Positions 42,659-51,434 of a stretch of 64,000 nucleotides of DNA are shown piece by piece. Both the position numbers and the translations under genes were made by a program. Source of the stretch: Chryseobacterium sp. KACC 21268 (GTDB lineage: Bacteria > Bacteroidota > Bacteroidia > Flavobacteriales > Weeksellaceae). Where the stretch lies: NCBI GenBank assembly GCA_028736075.1, contig CP117875.1, positions 2,790,001 to 2,854,000 of the forward strand, given 5' to 3'. The notes beneath the pieces were generated by a model that saw nothing but the letters and a program-made list of their open reading frames with translations, was not told where the DNA came from and made no database searches. Positions within the stretch are counted from its first letter, which is position 1. Every line of letters starts with the position of its first letter.

Positions 42659-45600
42659 TTATTTAAAATCTACTACTTGGTTATTGTTTTTTTGTCTTTC
42701 TAATTTTCTTTTCTCACGCTTGGAACTCTGGAAAATCTCACGGAATTTATCATAATCCAAAGTGATGATGAAACCAACGCCTGTTTCCACGATCTGTCCT
42801 TGCAAAGCGACTTGATATTCGTTCTTACGGTAAGCTCTCAACATATATCTGCCATCTCTGGAGAGGCTGTAGTCGATTGTGACATCACCTGCGATATTGG
42901 TCGTATTCTCGTTTTGTCTGGCATCGCCTTCCAATCCGAAGTTACTTCCTACAGATACTTTCAATCGGTCATTCAGTAGTTTTTTGCTTAAGCCGACATT
43001 CAGGTCTGTTCTGGTGTTTTGAGCTCCTGTGGAATAATCTTCGGAGGATTCCAGATCAAAATTAAGGTCAACACCTTTTATCAAATCGGAAGCCAAATTA
43101 TTCAATTGTTGCGATAGGATCTTGCTCACACTTTGTCTCGCCAAAGTTTCGGTGGAAAGTCCCGCACTATTTTCAAACGGATTTTCACCGATAAATCTAT
43201 TTAATAAAAGCAATGCGAAAACCTGCTTATTCATTTCGTTTTCTTCCGTTCTTAGTTGTGCTAATTTTTGATCCACAACATCTTTTACGTTGGAAGAAAT
43301 AGAGTTATTTTTTTCATCCGTCGTAATATCAAACGTGATGACCGGTTTCAACAGTTCGCCTTTCATTTGAAGCAAAGTATTGAATTCCATTCTCTGTTTA
43401 TACTGATTGAGCATTGCGGCACTTTCTCCACTGATCTGCTGTTCCACAAGATCCAGCGGCGCGGTTTGGGTTTTATAAACTGCCGTGATGTCAAGCGTTG
43501 CTGCGGTCGGTTCGCCCGTCCAGGTGATTGTACTTCCTTTTTGGATCTCGAATTTACGTTTCAGAAGGCTCACGGTCATATCGTAGCTTCCCTGCTCTAC
43601 TTCGTAAACGCCGACCAAAGTGGTTTTTCCGGATGGGTCGATTCCGCCGGTCAATTCTGCTTCACCTTGAAGTTTCACAAAATCACCGTTGGCTTTGTCT
43701 ATGACCACAGACATTTTGGCTTCTTTGCTCACTTCAATATTGACACTCACGTCCATTCCTTTGATCTGGTTTTTGGCAGCCAAAGAATCTGTAACGATGG
43801 TTTTGTTCAATGCGATCTGGTCTTGGTCAATGAATTCTACAATGCCGTCTCTTTCCTGCAACGATGGACTTGATTGAGGCAACACAAATGTAAAATCTGT
43901 ATCATCCGAAACCGCCAGTCTACCATCGACTTTTGGAAGGTCTAGGTTTCCTCTTACCTTCAAAGCAGCGTCGATAGACAAGATCCCGTACATCAAAGCG
44001 TCATTTGATTTTTCTGAATTCACAACTTTGAAATCTTTGGCATTGATGTCAAGATTGAAGGCAAAATCCCTGTAGGTCTGAGTCAAAACCTGACCGTCGA
44101 TCTTAAGCGAATTTCCGTCCTTATCATTGATTTTGAAATCATCAAACTCGATTCCTCGGTTGGTGAACGCGATTTTATCATTGATCTTTCTGAAATCACT
44201 TCCAGTTTGCGCAATCATCAATCCGACATTATTCATTTTCACATCGCCGAGAATTTTCGGTTCAGTCGTTGTGCCTGTAATTTTCAGATCACCTGAGAGA
44301 TAACCTTCTGTGTTGGTGATTGCATTCATAGAAAAGCCTTGTAGCGTTTTCATCTGAAGTTGATTCATCGCCAGATTCAGGTCAAAACTACTTGCTGCAG
44401 TGTTGTAATTTCCAGTGATCTTCACATCATTTTCGTTTCCGGAAAGCGCAATATCTGCATTGATGACATCGGCCGAAGTATTATTGGCCTTCAAAGCTAG
44501 ATTCCCAACTGGACTTCCGTAAACAAAAAGGTCGGAAACATTGATGTCTGCATTGAAATTCATTTTTTTGTTCAAGTCTCTCAACTGCGCTGTTCCGTTG
44601 ATCGTTCCTTTTGCCAACAGCGAATCTTTTTTAATGATCTCTGTAATGGTTTCGATTTTGAAATCTTTCAAAGTGACATTCAAAGGACTGTTTGGCGACG
44701 TGTTTTCTGATTGAACCAAGATCTCGCTTCCAGAATTTGACAGTCTGAAATTATCCGCAAAAATCCCCTGACTTCCGATCTGGATCTTGTTACCGTCAGC
44801 AACGGCCCAATCCATATAATTCAACTTCAAACCATTCGGGTTCAAAGAGATCTCTGTAATGTCATTCATCGATTTGGCGTTACCAGCAATCAGGAATTGT
44901 GTAGCGTCTTTATCGTCTTTGGTCGTGATGTTATAATTAATGATATTATCGGCGACATCACCATTGATATTGACTTTGTTCAAAGCAAAACTTTCGCTCT
45001 TCAAAGCTGCAACATCCAGATTATATTGTAGAGCTTGATTTTCGTTGGTTATCTTCAGGTTTGTATTTTCAAGCGAATTGGTGCCATACAATACTTGCGG
45101 AATCTTGGCATCGAGTTCTATTTTTTGAGAATCAGCGTTGTAGTTTCCAGTGATATTGATGGTTTCAAAGCTTTTCAATTCCGGAACGAACTTTCTGATC
45201 AAGTCGTCGTTTTTGATCGTAGCATTGACCGTGAAATATTGTCCAGCATCGATTTTCGCTGCCTTTCCTGGTTTTTGGAATTGATAATATTGATTCATCG
45301 TTTGCGACAAAGCCCCGAAGATTTGGGTCAATTTGTATTTTCCATTCAGTTCCACATCCGCAATCTGAGAATTGAATTTGATCTGCGTTGAATCCGCTGT
45401 AGAAACGGCCAACAAATTCACTTCCTGAATTGGATAAACTTCCTTCGTATCAGAGATGGCGAAGTTTTTCAGATTCAAATAACCATTCAGATTATCCGGA
45501 TCAAGGCTTTTGAAATCACCATCGATTGCGCCAGCCAAAATCATTGGCGAACTGTAAAAACCAAGTTTGTTCAAATCTAATTTATTGATATTCCCATTGA

Positions 45601-47689
45601 CTTTCACCGTTGGATTCTTGTCGTCGTAAACACCGGAAGCGGTCAATTGAAGGTTTGCATTCGGGTCTTTGGAATTGAGAACAATGTTGTAAGCGCCACG
45701 ATTGATCTTGCCGACCAAATTCATATTTTGATAACGATAATCTTTGTAAGTCGCGGATTGCACGTTTCCTACAATATTCGCATTCGCATTTTTGAAATCA
45801 AAACTTTCTCCTTTCGCAGAGATCTGAGCCGTAATTGCACCGAGATCTTTGTTCTGAATGATCTTTCCGATCTGTAGATTTTGCAAGTTGGCTTTCACAT
45901 CGTACAACTCACGGTTTTTTCTACGCATATCAACTTGCGCTTTGATTCCCGCGTTTCCGAGTGTGGAATACAAACTAAGATTCGTATTCACAACTTTCGT
46001 CGTGCCTTTCGCAAAGCCTTTGATGCTGAAATGCGAAGGCAAAGAAATATTGGACGGAATCGTCCCTTTTGGAACCAAATTGAAGATCGTTCTTCCAGAT
46101 GAAGCCAGTTCGCCGATTTTCAAATCGTAATACAAATTGTCAGGATTCATCGCATTTCGGATTCTTCCTGATGCATTGACACGCAATTGATCCAGACCAG
46201 AAACTCTCAGTTCGTTGATCAAAAGGTCATTCACCAAACCTTTTACGTTGGCATTGACGGACAGAATTGCGTTTGGATATTTGTTGAATGGCGCGGTATT
46301 TCTAAGTGTAGGGACCAAATTCAGAATATCAGCAAAACCAATTTTGGAATCTTTGATATTTGCAGAGATATTGACCGCGCCAGGATTGGCTGATAATTGC
46401 TCGATAGAATTATAATTAAGGACAACCTCGTCTCGCAAAATGGTTTTAGAAGTCTGAAGATAAAGGTCTTTCAAGTAAGCTTCTTTGTCCGAGTACACAA
46501 AATCCGTATTGAATTTTTGAATATCCAAACCTCGCGCTTCCTGGATCTCAGCCGATTTCACACTTCCTGCAAAACCATTGTTTTCCATTTTGAAATTACG
46601 AACGTCGACATTCAGTTTTCCAAAATTAAGATGGTTGAAATCCATTCCAGTTTTGGTCGGCGCCACAGCAGTATTGTTGTAAGCGACTTTCACGTCATTG
46701 AATATCAACTTTCCGAGAAGAACTTTCATCGCTTTTTCCTGCGTTGTACTTTTTGAAACTTCAGATGTTTCCTCTTTAGGATTGGCGTTTGAAGTTGGAA
46801 GGAACAAGTTGGCGTTGATGTTTGCGCCCGTCAAATAAACGTTTCCAACATCGTAAGCATTATTTTGAAGGTCGAGATTGTTGACTTTTGTGCTCAATTC
46901 TTTAAACAAAACCTTCGCAAAAGTCTTGGAATTATCGTCACCGTAATCGATATTGAAATTCGTCAGTTTGATTCCGCTCAAGCCCAATTGCATTGGTTTT
47001 TTCTGATTGAGAGAATCCACTTTTTCCTCCACATTTTTGGATACTTCCTCGATCAGATCTTGTTTCAGTTTTAATTTCAAACCATCAAGATTGATATCGT
47101 TGACCGCGTATTTGTTATTTTGAAGATCAAAGGTTTTCACCCGTGTATCAAATGAATTGAAGTAAACCTTGATGTCATTTTTCGACTGTTGGTCGTTGAA
47201 TGTAACGCCGATATCTTTTAGATTGATTTTATCAAGAGAAATAATAAAAGGCTTGGATGGACTTTCCTCTTTTTCCGAAGTCGCAAACGCATCCATTATG
47301 TAATCAAAGTTGAATTTCCCTTGCGGATCACGCACCACATTGGCACGAACACCTTCCAGATCAATTGAAGTCAGATCCGCTTTTGATTTGATCAATTGCC
47401 ACATATCCAATCCGACATCAAATTTTCTCACCGCCAAAAGCGTATCTACTTTTTGACCTTTCAAGTATAGATTTTCGATGACCAAGCTGTGGGGAAAACC
47501 GATATAAACCTTTTCCAGACTTACTTTGGTCTTGATCTTACCTTCGAGGTATACGATCAATTTATCTTTAATTAAATTCTGAACGAATGGCAGCCTTAAA
47601 CTAAATATGAGCAACACAAAAAAAACCACAATCGCAATGATGGTTCTGATGAAACGTCTAAATAGTTTTCCTTTATTGAGTTTTTTCAA
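42659..47689 (-). CDS. tamB: TamB, translocation and assembly module subunit
   Basis: A 1676-residue protein that starts at a TTG (47687-47689). A TAA lies two codons upstream in frame and the next ATG comes far too late, so TTG is the only start that keeps the basic KKLNKGKLFRRFIR and the signal-anchor helix (about 16-31). The long middle is repetitive beta sequence, the lipid-transfer groove type shared with AsmA. The C-terminal TamB/DUF490 domain (about 1240-1670) has the conserved LRTEENEMNKQVFALLLLNR and LNVGLSKKLLNDRLKVSVG. It spans the periplasm and works with the TamL barrel. Confidence 0.93.
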   Translation of the reverse strand: MKKLNKGKLFRRFIRTIIAIVVFFVLLIFSLRLPFVQNLIKDKLIVYLEGKIKTKVSLEKVYIGFPHSLVIENLYLKGQKVDTLLAVRKFDVGLDMWQLIKSKADLTSIDLEGVRANVVRDPQGKFNFDYIMDAFATSEKEESPSKPFIISLDKINLKDIGVTFNDQQSKNDIKVYFNSFDTRVKTFDLQNNKYAVNDINLDGLKLKLKQDLIEEVSKNVEEKVDSLNQKKPMQLGLSGIKLTNFNIDYGDDNSKTFAKVLFKELSTKVNNLDLQNNAYDVGNVYLTGANINANLFLPTSNANPKEETSEVSKSTTQEKAMKVLLGKLIFNDVKVAYNNTAVAPTKTGMDFNHLNFGKLNVDVRNFKMENNGFAGSVKSAEIQEARGLDIQKFNTDFVYSDKEAYLKDLYLQTSKTILRDEVVLNYNSIEQLSANPGAVNISANIKDSKIGFADILNLVPTLRNTAPFNKYPNAILSVNANVKGLVNDLLINELRVSGLDQLRVNASGRIRNAMNPDNLYYDLKIGELASSGRTIFNLVPKGTIPSNISLPSHFSIKGFAKGTTKVVNTNLSLYSTLGNAGIKAQVDMRRKNRELYDVKANLQNLQIGKIIQNKDLGAITAQISAKGESFDFKNANANIVGNVQSATYKDYRYQNMNLVGKINRGAYNIVLNSKDPNANLQLTASGVYDDKNPTVKVNGNINKLDLNKLGFYSSPMILAGAIDGDFKSLDPDNLNGYLNLKNFAISDTKEVYPIQEVNLLAVSTADSTQIKFNSQIADVELNGKYKLTQIFGALSQTMNQYYQFQKPGKAAKIDAGQYFTVNATIKNDDLIRKFVPELKSFETINITGNYNADSQKIELDAKIPQVLYGTNSLENTNLKITNENQALQYNLDVAALKSESFALNKVNINGDVADNIINYNITTKDDKDATQFLIAGNAKSMNDITEISLNPNGLKLNYMDWAVADGNKIQIGSQGIFADNFRLSNSGSEILVQSENTSPNSPLNVTLKDFKIETITEIIKKDSLLAKGTINGTAQLRDLNKKMNFNADINVSDLFVYGSPVGNLALKANNTSADVINADIALSGNENDVKITGNYNTAASSFDLNLAMNQLQMKTLQGFSMNAITNTEGYLSGDLKITGTTTEPKILGDVKMNNVGLMIAQTGSDFRKINDKIAFTNRGIEFDDFKINDKDGNSLKIDGQVLTQTYRDFAFNLDINAKDFKVVNSEKSNDALMYGILSIDAALKVRGNLDLPKVDGRLAVSDDTDFTFVLPQSSPSLQERDGIVEFIDQDQIALNKTIVTDSLAAKNQIKGMDVSVNIEVSKEAKMSVVIDKANGDFVKLQGEAELTGGIDPSGKTTLVGVYEVEQGSYDMTVSLLKRKFEIQKGSTITWTGEPTAATLDITAVYKTQTAPLDLVEQQISGESAAMLNQYKQRMEFNTLLQMKGELLKPVITFDITTDEKNNSISSNVKDVVDQKLAQLRTEENEMNKQVFALLLLNRFIGENPFENSAGLSTETLARQSVSKILSQQLNNLASDLIKGVDLNFDLESSEDYSTGAQNTRTDLNVGLSKKLLNDRLKVSVGSNFGLEGDARQNENTTNIAGDVTIDYSLSRDGRYMLRAYRKNEYQVALQGQIVETGVGFIITLDYDKFREIFQSSKREKRKLERQKNNNQVVDFK

Positions 47690-47704
47690 ATCTTAAAATG
47701 TTAA

Positions 47705-47712
47705 CAAAATTA
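47705..47712 (-). promoter_or_regulatory. -7 promoter box for tamB-tamL
   Basis: Read on the minus strand this is TAATTTTG, an exact TAnnTTTG, with TTTA 21 bases upstream as a -33 element of lower quality. It ends only 15 bases before the TTG start, so the leader would be about ten bases long. Confidence 0.6.
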
Positions 47713-48016
47713 GCTATATCAAATACCGTACTATAAATACAGAATAATGATTATTCTTATAATTAACTTACATAGGAACTTTTAAAACTGCAAAGTTATT
47801 TGCTTCATTAAAGGATCATTACATCTTTTACTAAAATATAAAAAACAAAAATAAAATGTTATGAATCGCTATTCAATAATGATGGATTAACCGATAGAAT
47901 CGATTGGAGCAAAAAAGTTATAATTCTAAAACAATAACCTTTCAGTAATTGAAATTCAAAAATAAAGGTATTCCTGAGGAATTGAATGGGAATTATAAGA
48001 CTTATAAAAGAAAAAA
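47713..48016. other. AT-rich spacer between tamB and the HAD gene
   Basis: About 300 bases, very AT-rich. It contains no open frame with coding character, no stable hairpin and no RNA gene. Both the promoter side of tamB and the 3' end of the HAD phosphatase face this region. Confidence 0.5.
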
Positions 48017-48817
48017 TTAATTCTGATCCAAATAACTCCTTACAATCTGCAAGACACCAAAGTTATCATTGGAAGAAGCGCCAAAAGTGGCAGTTTCTTT
48101 CACAGATGGATGGGCATTTTCCATGGCGTACGAGTATTTGGAGTTTTTCAGCATTTCGATATCATTCATATAATCGCCAAACGCCATCGTCTGCTCTGGT
48201 AAAATGTTGAGGGATTTTTGAAGCTTTTGTAAAGCATGACCTTTATTGATATTTTTATTCATCACATCCAACCAATATTTGCCGGATACCACGACATCGA
48301 GATCGTATTCTTCGAATTTTTTCAAAACGGGATATAGATTTTTCTCAGATCCGTTCGGGTGGTAAATGGCAATTTTGAATGTGCTGTCATCCACGACTTC
48401 CGTCATATCATTCACCTTTTGATTCTTAGTATAATATTGGCTAAAAAAGTCAATGAATTCCTGATCATCAGTTTCATAGTAAGCGCTCTTTTTAGCAGAA
48501 AGAACTGCTTTAGCTTTAGGGATCTCACGCGTTGCCTCGATGATTTTGACAACCAGGTCATGTGCCATTTCATCAGCAAAAAGTTCCTGATTTTTATAAA
48601 TGATGTAGCCTCCATTTTCTGCAATGAAGCCAATTTCAGATTCTATATCACCGAAATATTTTGTAATTCCTGCCATCTGTCTTCCGCTGGCCGGCACAAA
48701 CATGATATCCCTTTTCTTCAGTTCCTGATACATTGCTGCAAAATCCGGACTCACCTCGTGTTCCGAATTCAAAAATGTACCGTCCATATCCGTTACTATC
48801 AGTTTGATATCTTTCAT
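48017..48817 (-). CDS. Cof-type HAD-IIB phosphatase
   Basis: A 266-residue protein. HAD motif I DMDGTFL with nucleophile D10 and D12 is at the N-terminus; motif II is ASGR (near residue 40). The C-terminal motifs III and IV include the lysine in KGHALQKL and MAFGDYMNDIEML, which is the Cof/YidA signature (GD-x-x-N-D). The cap is the C2 type inserted in the middle. Such enzymes hydrolyse sugar phosphates or other small phosphate esters; the substrate cannot be predicted. The gene follows the terminator of the xylan-type operon, so it is not clearly part of it. Confidence 0.92.
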   Translation of the reverse strand: MKDIKLIVTDMDGTFLNSEHEVSPDFAAMYQELKKRDIMFVPASGRQMAGITKYFGDIESEIGFIAENGGYIIYKNQELFADEMAHDLVVKIIEATREIPKAKAVLSAKKSAYYETDDQEFIDFFSQYYTKNQKVNDMTEVVDDSTFKIAIYHPNGSEKNLYPVLKKFEEYDLDVVVSGKYWLDVMNKNINKGHALQKLQKSLNILPEQTMAFGDYMNDIEMLKNSKYSYAMENAHPSVKETATFGASSNDNFGVLQIVRSYLDQN

Positions 48818-48826
48818 AATTTAATC

Positions 48827-48861
48827 AAAAAAAAATGTTCCTTAAATAAAATCTAAGGAAC
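48827..48861 (-). terminator. Rho-independent terminator of the xylan/pentose operon
   Basis: On the minus strand GTTCCTTA/TAAGGAAC (48837-48844 and 48854-48861) forms an 8-base stem with a 9-base loop, followed by a run of nine T (48827-48835). It lies 57 bases beyond the transketolase stop and 10 bases before the HAD gene ATG. A second inverted repeat AAAGGTC/GACCTTT at 48862-48885 sits next to it. Confidence 0.8.
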
Positions 48862-48917
48862 AAAGGTCTTAAAATATTGACCTTTAAAAAAATCAGACTG
48901 ATTAATTTAAAGTCAAT

Positions 48918-49871
48918 TTATTTTCTTTTCAGGACTTTTTGCACAGCTTTTACAATCGATTCTGCATTCAGCCCATATTTTTCCATCAGCTCCGCCGGTG
49001 TTCCGCTTTCTCCGAAACTGTCGTTTACAGCTACATATTCCTGCGGCGCCAGATGTTCTGTGATCAATAGTTGCGCGACACTGTCACCCAATCCGCCTAA
49101 TCTATTATGTTCTTCCGCCGTTACAACGCAGCCTGTTTTTTTGACGGATTTCAAAATTGCTGCAGCATCCAAGGGTTTGATGGTATGAATATTAATAATC
49201 TCTGCAGCAATTCCCTGCGCTTCCAATATTTCTCCGGCTTTAATTGCTTCCCACACCAAATGTCCAGTTGCAACAATCGTTACATCCGTACCTTCGTTTA
49301 CCATCCACGCTTTTCCAATTTCGAAAGTTTGATCTTCATCTGTGAAGACAGGAATCACAGGACGTCCAAATCTCAAATAAACTGGACCTTCGTAATCTGC
49401 AATCGCAATAGTTGCCGCTTTGGTTTGATTGTAATCACAAGTATTAATGACCGTCATCCCGGGAAGCATTTTCATTAATCCGATATCTTCCAAAATCTGA
49501 TGTGTTGCGCCATCTTCACCCAATGTCAAACCGGCGTGAGACGCACATATCTTGACATTCTTGTCGGAGTAAGCCACCGACTGGCGAATCTGATCATAAA
49601 CTCTGCCAGTCGAAAAATTCGCAAATGTACCAGTAAATGGAATCTTCCCCTGAATTGCCAAACCTGCAGCAATCCCAATCATATTGGCTTCTGCAATCCC
49701 AATCTGGAAAAATCTTTCCGGTGCTTTTTCTATGAATTTTTCCATTTTCAAAGATCCAATAAGATCTGCGCAGAGTGCTACCACATCAGGATTTTTATCT
49801 GCCAGTTCTGCCAATCCAGCTCCGAATCCGCTTCTGGTGTCTTTGCTTTCTGTGTATGTATATTTTTTCAT
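48918..49871 (-). CDS. Transketolase C-terminal subunit
   Basis: A 317-residue protein from the ATG at 49869-49871 (MKKYTYTESKDTRSGFGAGL); an ATG three codons up is possible. It carries the pyrimidine-binding domain, with the family glutamate in the FQIGIAEANMIGIAAGLA block (about 57-74), and the C-terminal domain (TAEEHNRLGGLGDSVAQLL). Together with the neighbouring N-terminal subunit it makes one two-chain transketolase, which moves two-carbon units between pentose and hexose phosphates. The genes are 12 bases apart. It is the last gene of the unit. Confidence 0.93.
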   Translation of the reverse strand: MKKYTYTESKDTRSGFGAGLAELADKNPDVVALCADLIGSLKMEKFIEKAPERFFQIGIAEANMIGIAAGLAIQGKIPFTGTFANFSTGRVYDQIRQSVAYSDKNVKICASHAGLTLGEDGATHQILEDIGLMKMLPGMTVINTCDYNQTKAATIAIADYEGPVYLRFGRPVIPVFTDEDQTFEIGKAWMVNEGTDVTIVATGHLVWEAIKAGEILEAQGIAAEIINIHTIKPLDAAAILKSVKKTGCVVTAEEHNRLGGLGDSVAQLLITEHLAPQEYVAVNDSFGESGTPAELMEKYGLNAESIVKAVQKVLKRK

Positions 49872-49883
49872 TTGATTCAAAAA

Positions 49884-50732
49884 TTAATAATCGCCCAAAG
49901 TTTCTTCGAGTTGGTATAATGCTGTTGCCAATTGCTCATCATTTGGCGCTTTTCCGTGCCAGGCGTGTGTTCCCATCATATAATCTACGCCGTGTCCCAT
50001 TCCTGTTTTTAGCAGAATACAGATTGGCTGTCCCTTTCCTGTGAGAGATTTTGCTTCGTCCAAAACATTGAGGATTTCCTCAAAGTCATTTCCATTTTCT
50101 ACGTCCAGAACTTTCCAGTCGAAGGCTTCGAATTTTGTTCTGAGACTACCTAAAGAAAGAACTTTCGATGTTGGTCCATCAATCTGCTGCCCGTTGTAAT
50201 CTATGGTAGCAATCAAATTGTCAACTTTGTTATGAGACGCGTACATTACCGCTTCCCAGTTCTGTCCTTCCTGAAGTTCGCCATCGCCGTGAAGACTGAA
50301 AATCAGATTCTCATCCTTATCCAATTTTTTTCCAACTGCATGACCAATAGCAACCGATAAACCTTGGCCAAGTGAACCCGAAGCAATGCGGATTCCAGGC
50401 AAACCTTCGTGCGTGGTTGGATGACCTTGTAATCTGGAATTCAGTTTTCTGAAGGTGGCCAGTTCGCTCTTCTCAAAATAACCTGCGTGCGCCAAAACGC
50501 TGTAGAAAACCGGCGAAATGTGACCATTGGAAAGATAAAATGCATCTTCGTCTTTCGCGTTCATATCAAAGCCATCTTTTCTTTTCATCACGTCAAAATA
50601 AAGCGCAACCAGAAAATCCGTACAACCTAGCGAACCACCAGGATGACCAGATTGGCAAGCGTGAACCATTCTTACAATATCCCTTCTGACCTGAGAAGCG
50701 ATATGTTGGAGTTTTGAAATATCGTGTGACAT
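49884..50732 (-). CDS. Transketolase N-terminal (thiamine diphosphate-binding) subunit
   Basis: A 282-residue protein. It has the pyrophosphate-binding half of transketolase: HACQSGHPGGSLGCTDFLVAL near the N-terminus, GSLGQGLSVAIGHA, and the GDGELQEGQNWEA motif (GDGx-n) that binds magnesium and thiamine diphosphate. The DYNGQQIDGPT block follows. Split transketolases like this are common in Bacteroidota and Archaea. The ATG is 3 bases after the stop of the aldolase-type gene, so the two are coupled. It would process xylulose 5-phosphate formed from xylan. Confidence 0.93.
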   Translation of the reverse strand: MSHDISKLQHIASQVRRDIVRMVHACQSGHPGGSLGCTDFLVALYFDVMKRKDGFDMNAKDEDAFYLSNGHISPVFYSVLAHAGYFEKSELATFRKLNSRLQGHPTTHEGLPGIRIASGSLGQGLSVAIGHAVGKKLDKDENLIFSLHGDGELQEGQNWEAVMYASHNKVDNLIATIDYNGQQIDGPTSKVLSLGSLRTKFEAFDWKVLDVENGNDFEEILNVLDEAKSLTGKGQPICILLKTGMGHGVDYMMGTHAWHGKAPNDEQLATALYQLEETLGDY

Positions 50733-50735
50733 CGA

Positions 50736-51389
50736 TTACTGCATTTTTTGTGAATCCTTGATAAATTGCTCCAATCCGGAATCCGTCAAAGGATGTTTTA
50801 ACAAAGAAAGAATTGGCTGGATCGGACAAGTCACGACATCGGCACCAATTTTTGCACAATTGATAATATGCATACTGTTTCTTACGGAAGCCGCCAGAAT
50901 TTCAGTTTCGAAGCCGTAATTATCAAAAATCAATCTGATCTCTTCAATCAGATTCAAACTATCTGTCGAAATATCATCCAATCTTCCTAAAAACGGTGAA
51001 ACGTAACTTGCTCCAGCTTTTGCGGCCAAAAGTGCTTGTCCAGCTGAGAAGATCAAGGTACAATTTGTTTTGATGCCTTTGTTTGAAAAATATTTTAGCG
51101 CTTTTACGCCATCTTTTATCATCGGGATTTTTACAACGATGTTTGAATGAATGGCGGCAAGAATTTCGCCTTCTGCAATCATTTCTTCATAAGTTGTGGA
51201 AAGCACTTCTGCTGAAATATCGCCTTCAACAATTTCACAGATATTTTTGTAATGCTGAAGGATTGCTTCTTTTCCGCTGATGCCTTCTTTTGCCATCAAT
51301 GATGGATTTGTTGTTACACCATCTAAGATTCCCAAATCGTTAGCTTCTCTGATTTGATCTAAATTGGCTGTGTCAATAAAAAATTTCAT
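50736..51389 (-). CDS. Small transaldolase / fructose-6-phosphate aldolase-type enzyme
   Basis: A 217-residue protein, the length of the short transaldolase subfamily. It opens [20 protein letters not shown] and has the strand with the Schiff-base lysine, VVKIPM (K87). The GVTTNPSL block (24-31) and [10 protein letters not shown] (about 121-130) are diagnostic. Members are either fructose-6-phosphate aldolases or true transaldolases of the TalC/MipB type, and sequence alone does not decide. Next to transketolase, the transaldolase activity is the better guess. The preceding alpha-glucuronidase gene is 45 bases upstream. Confidence 0.9.
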   Translation of the reverse strand: MKFFIDTANLDQIREANDLGILDGVTTNPSLMAKEGISGKEAILQHYKNICEIVEGDISAEVLSTTYEEMIAEGEILAAIHSNIVVKIPMIKDGVKALKYFSNKGIKTNCTLIFSAGQALLAAKAGASYVSPFLGRLDDISTDSLNLIEEIRLIFDNYGFETEILAASVRNSMHIINCAKIGADVVTCPIQPILSLLKHPLTDSGLEQFIKDSQKMQ

Positions 51390-51434
51390 TATAATTTTAA
51401 GTTTTAAAGTTTTATTAATTTTCTTTGATTTTGA

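Noticed and set aside
43268-43873. 201-codon open frame opposite tamB
   Set aside because: It is antisense to the conserved C-terminal domain of TamB; its composition mirrors the complement of the real gene, and no promoter or family resemblance supports it.
47986-48210. 74-codon plus-strand frame downstream of the HAD gene
   Set aside because: Most of it is antisense to the end of the HAD phosphatase and it has no promoter box or recognisable domain.
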